From a virus, in the IMG/VR virus record IMGVR_UViG_3300006128_000067, positions 1-22,738 of that record: a stretch of DNA of 22,738 bases; one strand, given 5' to 3'. Shown here piece by piece: positions 20,368 through 22,738 of the stretch. Position 1 is the stretch's first letter, and every line of letters begins with the position of its first letter. Made by a program: the position numbers and the translations under genes. The notes beneath the pieces were generated by a model that ran no database searches, was not told the origin of the DNA, and was given only the letters and a program-made list of their open reading frames with translations.

Positions 20368-21132
20368 TTAACCACCAGTCCATCTTGCATATAAACCAGT
20401 ATAATAATTCATAAGATAGTCGCTGTAATACAATGCACTCAATTTTGTTTTGACTGCAGGTTTCAACTCAGCGGTTCCTGGTGTAACATCAAACGTAAAA
20501 TATATTTCATCTTGACCTGCAGTTCCTATATATTGCCCGCCTAATTTACTCATCAATACATTAATTCGTTCTTCTGCTTTTGCATTTCGTCTGTTTATAG
20601 CTTCTATATCAAATTTATCATGCTGTTTTTTATCTACTTGTCTATCAGTTTTAAGTTCACCTTCATCTAGCACAACATAACCTTTTATCTCAACACCAGG
20701 TATGTTAGCAAGACTTAACCAATTTTTTCTACCACCGGGTGTTTGGCTAGTTCCGGCAAGTAGCGTAATTTTCAATATAGTTAATGCAATGCCATACAAT
20801 GATTTTGCAATACCTTGATTACGATAATCTTCATCTACTGTAATAACATTTACGCTATATGCATTACTAATAGGAAAACTATTTTTGTGAGAATCTAATA
20901 ATAATGAACCAATTACCTCAGTCCCTGATTTGTCTAACATATTAATAGTTAAATCGCCGCGGGTGCTGTTGGTAGAAATTGCGTAGTTGAATCCGCTACC
21001 GCCTGGTAATGGTTTTACATCTTTACCATTAATTTTTTTAGTGTGGTACGGATCCTTTAAGAACTCTTTACCACCAGTAAAGTCATATTTACCAATGCGT
21101 TCAATTTCTGTAACAAAATCGGTAGCTCTCAT
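20368..21132 (-). CDS. GNAT acetyltransferase with capsid-targeting-like N-terminus
   Basis: A 254-residue protein when started at the ATG at 21130-21132; an in-frame GTG three codons earlier (21139-21141) overlaps the Dps gene and is less likely. The N-terminus MRATDFVTEIE parallels MRAKEFVIE of the next protein and has a possible cut after VTE. The GNAT core is VNVITVDEDYRNQGIAKSLY (about 92-111), with the acetyl-CoA-binding R-x-x-G-I-A pattern. The rest includes a charged region (about 165-195) and no signal peptide. The target is unknown; T4-like phages inject host-modifying enzymes, so a host protein is a fair guess. Confidence 0.72.
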   Translation of the reverse strand: MRATDFVTEIERIGKYDFTGGKEFLKDPYHTKKINGKDVKPLPGGSGFNYAISTNSTRGDLTINMLDKSGTEVIGSLLLDSHKNSFPISNAYSVNVITVDEDYRNQGIAKSLYGIALTILKITLLAGTSQTPGGRKNWLSLANIPGVEIKGYVVLDEGELKTDRQVDKKQHDKFDIEAINRRNAKAEERINVLMSKLGGQYIGTAGQDEIYFTFDVTPGTAELKPAVKTKLSALYYSDYLMNYYTGLYARWTGG

Positions 21133-21133
21133 T

Positions 21134-21574
21134 TTATGCACGTGCCTTTTTTAATGTGCTACGCAACATCCAAGCCTTCTTGTTATATAATGCTTGTAAT
21201 TCAGCCATGTAATTAGCGATATCTTGTGCATTTTGTGCTGATGCAATTTCAAACACTTCAATAATTAATGCGATAATTTGTTCGCTGTTTTCTAATAATT
21301 CAGCCAACATCAACTCAGCACGTGGAATTTTATATTGTTCTTCAATAATACTTAACTCAAGCATTCTTGCCACGCTACCAGGAGCATATGTATCCAATGC
21401 TCTGATATGTTCAGCAATAGTATCAATTGTTTCGTATACTTCACCGTACATTGTGTTTAAGAATTCATGATATTGTGGGAAGTCAGGGCCTTCAATATTC
21501 CAATGAAAGCCATGTGTCTTAGTGTAAAGCACAAAACTACTACCTAATAATGTTTTTAATTTATCTGCTAACAT
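21134..21574 (-). CDS. dps: Dps-family ferritin-like DNA-protection protein
   Basis: A 146-residue protein of normal Dps length. The ferroxidase site is visible: THGFHWNIEGPDFPQYHEF (residues 20-38) with His21 and His24 and, about a dozen residues on, YETIDTIAEHIRAL with the Asp and Glu that complete the site between subunits. Dps forms 12-subunit shells that oxidise and store iron and protect DNA from peroxide. It has no Lys-rich DNA-binding N-terminal tail. It overlaps the upstream multi-module gene by 14 bases and precedes the GNAT gene, so it is co-transcribed with capsid-cargo-like genes, but has no targeting-like N-terminus itself. Confidence 0.87.
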   Translation of the reverse strand: MLADKLKTLLGSSFVLYTKTHGFHWNIEGPDFPQYHEFLNTMYGEVYETIDTIAEHIRALDTYAPGSVARMLELSIIEEQYKIPRAELMLAELLENSEQIIALIIEVFEIASAQNAQDIANYMAELQALYNKKAWMLRSTLKKARA

Positions 21575-22738
21575 TTTTTACCCCACTCATTATTGATGAT
21601 TCGTTCTTTGATGTTTTTGCAGAGTCTTTAAATGCTTGTGCTGTGGGCGCGCCTTTGCTACCAGGCTTACGCATGTGTTCATGTGAACCATGTTTAATGC
21701 GTTCACGTTTTGCATGAATATTAGCCCATAGACCCGGGTGTTTGCTATCAGCTTCCGCTACGCTTTCATTCCATTTCTCGCCACGCATCTGTTTTATAAA
21801 TGTATTGACTTCCATGAAACCAAGATAGTTGTTGTCTACCAAATATTTAATAATATCTTCTAATGATTTACCTTTACGCATCTCTTTATGAGCAAAGTCT
21901 ACCATGTTGTAAAAACTGTCTTCGTGGTCAATAAACTCGGCATCGTGTTCACCTTCCGCTAGACCTTTTTGTTTTCTAACCCAGTAGTCAGGATTATGCC
22001 CATACAATTTAGCAAACATAACATGTAAGTCTTTACCATCATTGCTTAAATTATATTTTTTAGAAATAGCTTTCATTAATCTATCAACTGTGTCATAATC
22101 TATATTAGTTAATTTTTTTAGATTTTTTGCTAATACTTTTGCAGGACGATTACCATCAACTTGTGCACCTTCCGCCACACCTTGCTTTACGCTTTCCATA
22201 GTTGATCTTGAGGTATTCATTGCTTTAATAAGCGAGGCATATAATTTATCACAGCTAACAATTACTGGTTTTAATGATTGTTCTATATATTGATTAGGAG
22301 ATTTAGTATACAATGAATATTCTCTATATATCAACTCATCTTGTATTTTATCAGCAATTTGTTGTCCCAAATACTTACCAGCAATTTGACTTAGTTTAGC
22401 CCCTTTATTTGCAAATTTTTCATTTTTACTAATTTCATATGCTAAAAAATAATATGCGGAACATTGTGCGGCAGTTTTGGCTATTTCGATTGTATTTTTA
22501 TCTCTTTCGTCTTGATTTGTAAATTGTTGGCCATTGGCAACACCAGTCGCACCAGCACCCACAGCCGCCGCACCCAAGCCCTTTAAGAATCCTCTACGGT
22601 CTACTTCTTCTAATGAGCCTTCCGCCACACCTTGCTTAACAAACTGAACATTTAATTTAGCATTTTTCCACAATGGATTTTTAGGATCCATTCTTTGCTG
22701 TAGTAACCATATAGCAGATACTCTGTGTGCGCCATCTT
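21561..22738 (-). CDS. Multi-module protein with prohead-protease-like sites (cut by window edge)
   Basis: The frame stays open past the Met at 22691 to the window end, adding DGAHRVSAIWLLQQR, a ParB/sulfiredoxin-like DGxHR motif, so the true start is outside. Four linkers with the T4 prohead-protease form occur, counted from that Met: KQGVAEG (19-25), KQGVAEG (169-175), GLAEGE (243-248) and SVAEAD (310-315). Module 2 begins with DRRGFLKGLGAAAVGAGA (31-48), like a Tat signal. Module 3 (about 195-243) has YDTVDRLMKAIS and LHVMFAKLYGHNPDYW, a domain shared with the metalloprotease at 8935-9504. Module 4 is helical. The last 60 residues are basic (HAKRERIKHGSHEHMRKPG). It is probably an internal head polyprotein cut by the phage protease, by analogy with T4. 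Confidence 0.72.
   Translation of the reverse strand, partial: DGAHRVSAIWLLQQRMDPKNPLWKNAKLNVQFVKQGVAEGSLEEVDRRGFLKGLGAAAVGAGATGVANGQQFTNQDERDKNTIEIAKTAAQCSAYYFLAYEISKNEKFANKGAKLSQIAGKYLGQQIADKIQDELIYREYSLYTKSPNQYIEQSLKPVIVSCDKLYASLIKAMNTSRSTMESVKQGVAEGAQVDGNRPAKVLAKNLKKLTNIDYDTVDRLMKAISKKYNLSNDGKDLHVMFAKLYGHNPDYWVRKQKGLAEGEHDAEFIDHEDSFYNMVDFAHKEMRKGKSLEDIIKYLVDNNYLGFMEVNTFIKQMRGEKWNESVAEADSKHPGLWANIHAKRERIKHGSHEHMRKPGSKGAPTAQAFKDSAKTSKNESSIMSGVKNVSR
22168..22187. repeat. 20-base direct repeat coding for the KQGVAEG linker, copy 1
   Basis: CCTTCCGCCACACCTTGCTT occurs here and again at 22618-22637 without a mismatch. It codes on the minus strand for the KQGVAEG linker at residues 169-175 of the multi-module protein. 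Degenerate copies of the same motif are at about 21952 and 21751. Confidence 0.8.
22618..22637. repeat. 20-base direct repeat coding for the KQGVAEG linker, copy 2
   Basis: This is identical to the copy at 22168-22187, in the same reading frame, and codes for residues 19-25. Conservation at the base level, not only the protein level, suggests recent duplication or recombination between modules. Confidence 0.8.

Noticed and set aside
1-22738. CRISPR arrays, tRNA genes, insertion sequences, integrase or attachment sites.
   Set aside because: I found no regularly spaced repeats, no clear tRNA-like fold with a GTTCRA loop, no transposase or integrase motifs, and no terminal inverted repeats. A tRNA scan would be needed to rule out a diverged tRNA.

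Overview
This window is a gene-dense, AT-rich piece of a tailed-phage genome that looks like a T4-type myovirus. The best evidence is a T4 gp43-like family B DNA polymerase, followed by a probable gp45-like sliding clamp and preceded by a small DsbA-like protein. T4-late-type TATAAATA boxes lie in front of several genes, and many proteins have N-termini or internal sites that resemble T4 prohead-protease cleavage sites. Nearly all genes are on the minus strand with gaps of a few bases or stop/start overlaps; one methyltransferase is on the plus strand. Several genes (E. coli-like FolE, TctC/TctA, Dps) look proteobacterial in origin, so a Gram-negative host is likely, but I cannot name it. Both ends of the window cut through genes.

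Regions, left to right (transcription mostly runs right to left). (1) 1-4704: the N-terminal part of GTP cyclohydrolase I (FolE), small conserved phage proteins, a GT-B glycosyltransferase, and a 517-residue protein that carries the tRNA-guanine transglycosylase active-site motifs. I read the last as a DpdA-type DNA 7-deazaguanine transglycosylase. FolE makes the first precursor of preQ0, so the two suggest that this phage replaces guanine in its DNA. (2) 4691-8857: replication block (small protein, clamp, DNA polymerase, DsbA-like protein) with two well-formed TTGACT-N17 host-type promoters. (3) 8935-10135: a zinc metalloprotease with a capsid-targeting-like N-terminus, a small protein and a lipoprotein, followed by a GC-rich structured intergenic island. 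(4) 10246-16430: a tightly coupled eight-gene metabolic operon behind a late-type promoter: ferritin-like di-iron protein, class I glutamine amidotransferase, TctA permease, TctC/Bug periplasmic receptor, two P-loop sulfotransferase-like proteins, a 2OG-Fe(II) oxygenase and a deaminase-fold enzyme. (5) 16529-18567: a third P-loop protein, the plus-strand methyltransferase and a tandem pair of paralogous small proteins. (6) 18607-22738: a secreted DNA/RNA non-specific endonuclease, a GH19 lysozyme/chitinase-like enzyme, a GNAT acetyltransferase, a Dps protein and a multi-module protein with four VAE/LAE cleavage-like linkers.

The most unusual features are the probable DNA hypermodification genes; the set of enzymes apparently tagged for packaging in the capsid and release by the prohead protease, including what looks like a self-cutting polyprotein with a Tat-like module; and the phage-borne tripartite tricarboxylate transporter inside a coupled metabolic operon. 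All functions are read from sequence motifs only; no database search was possible.
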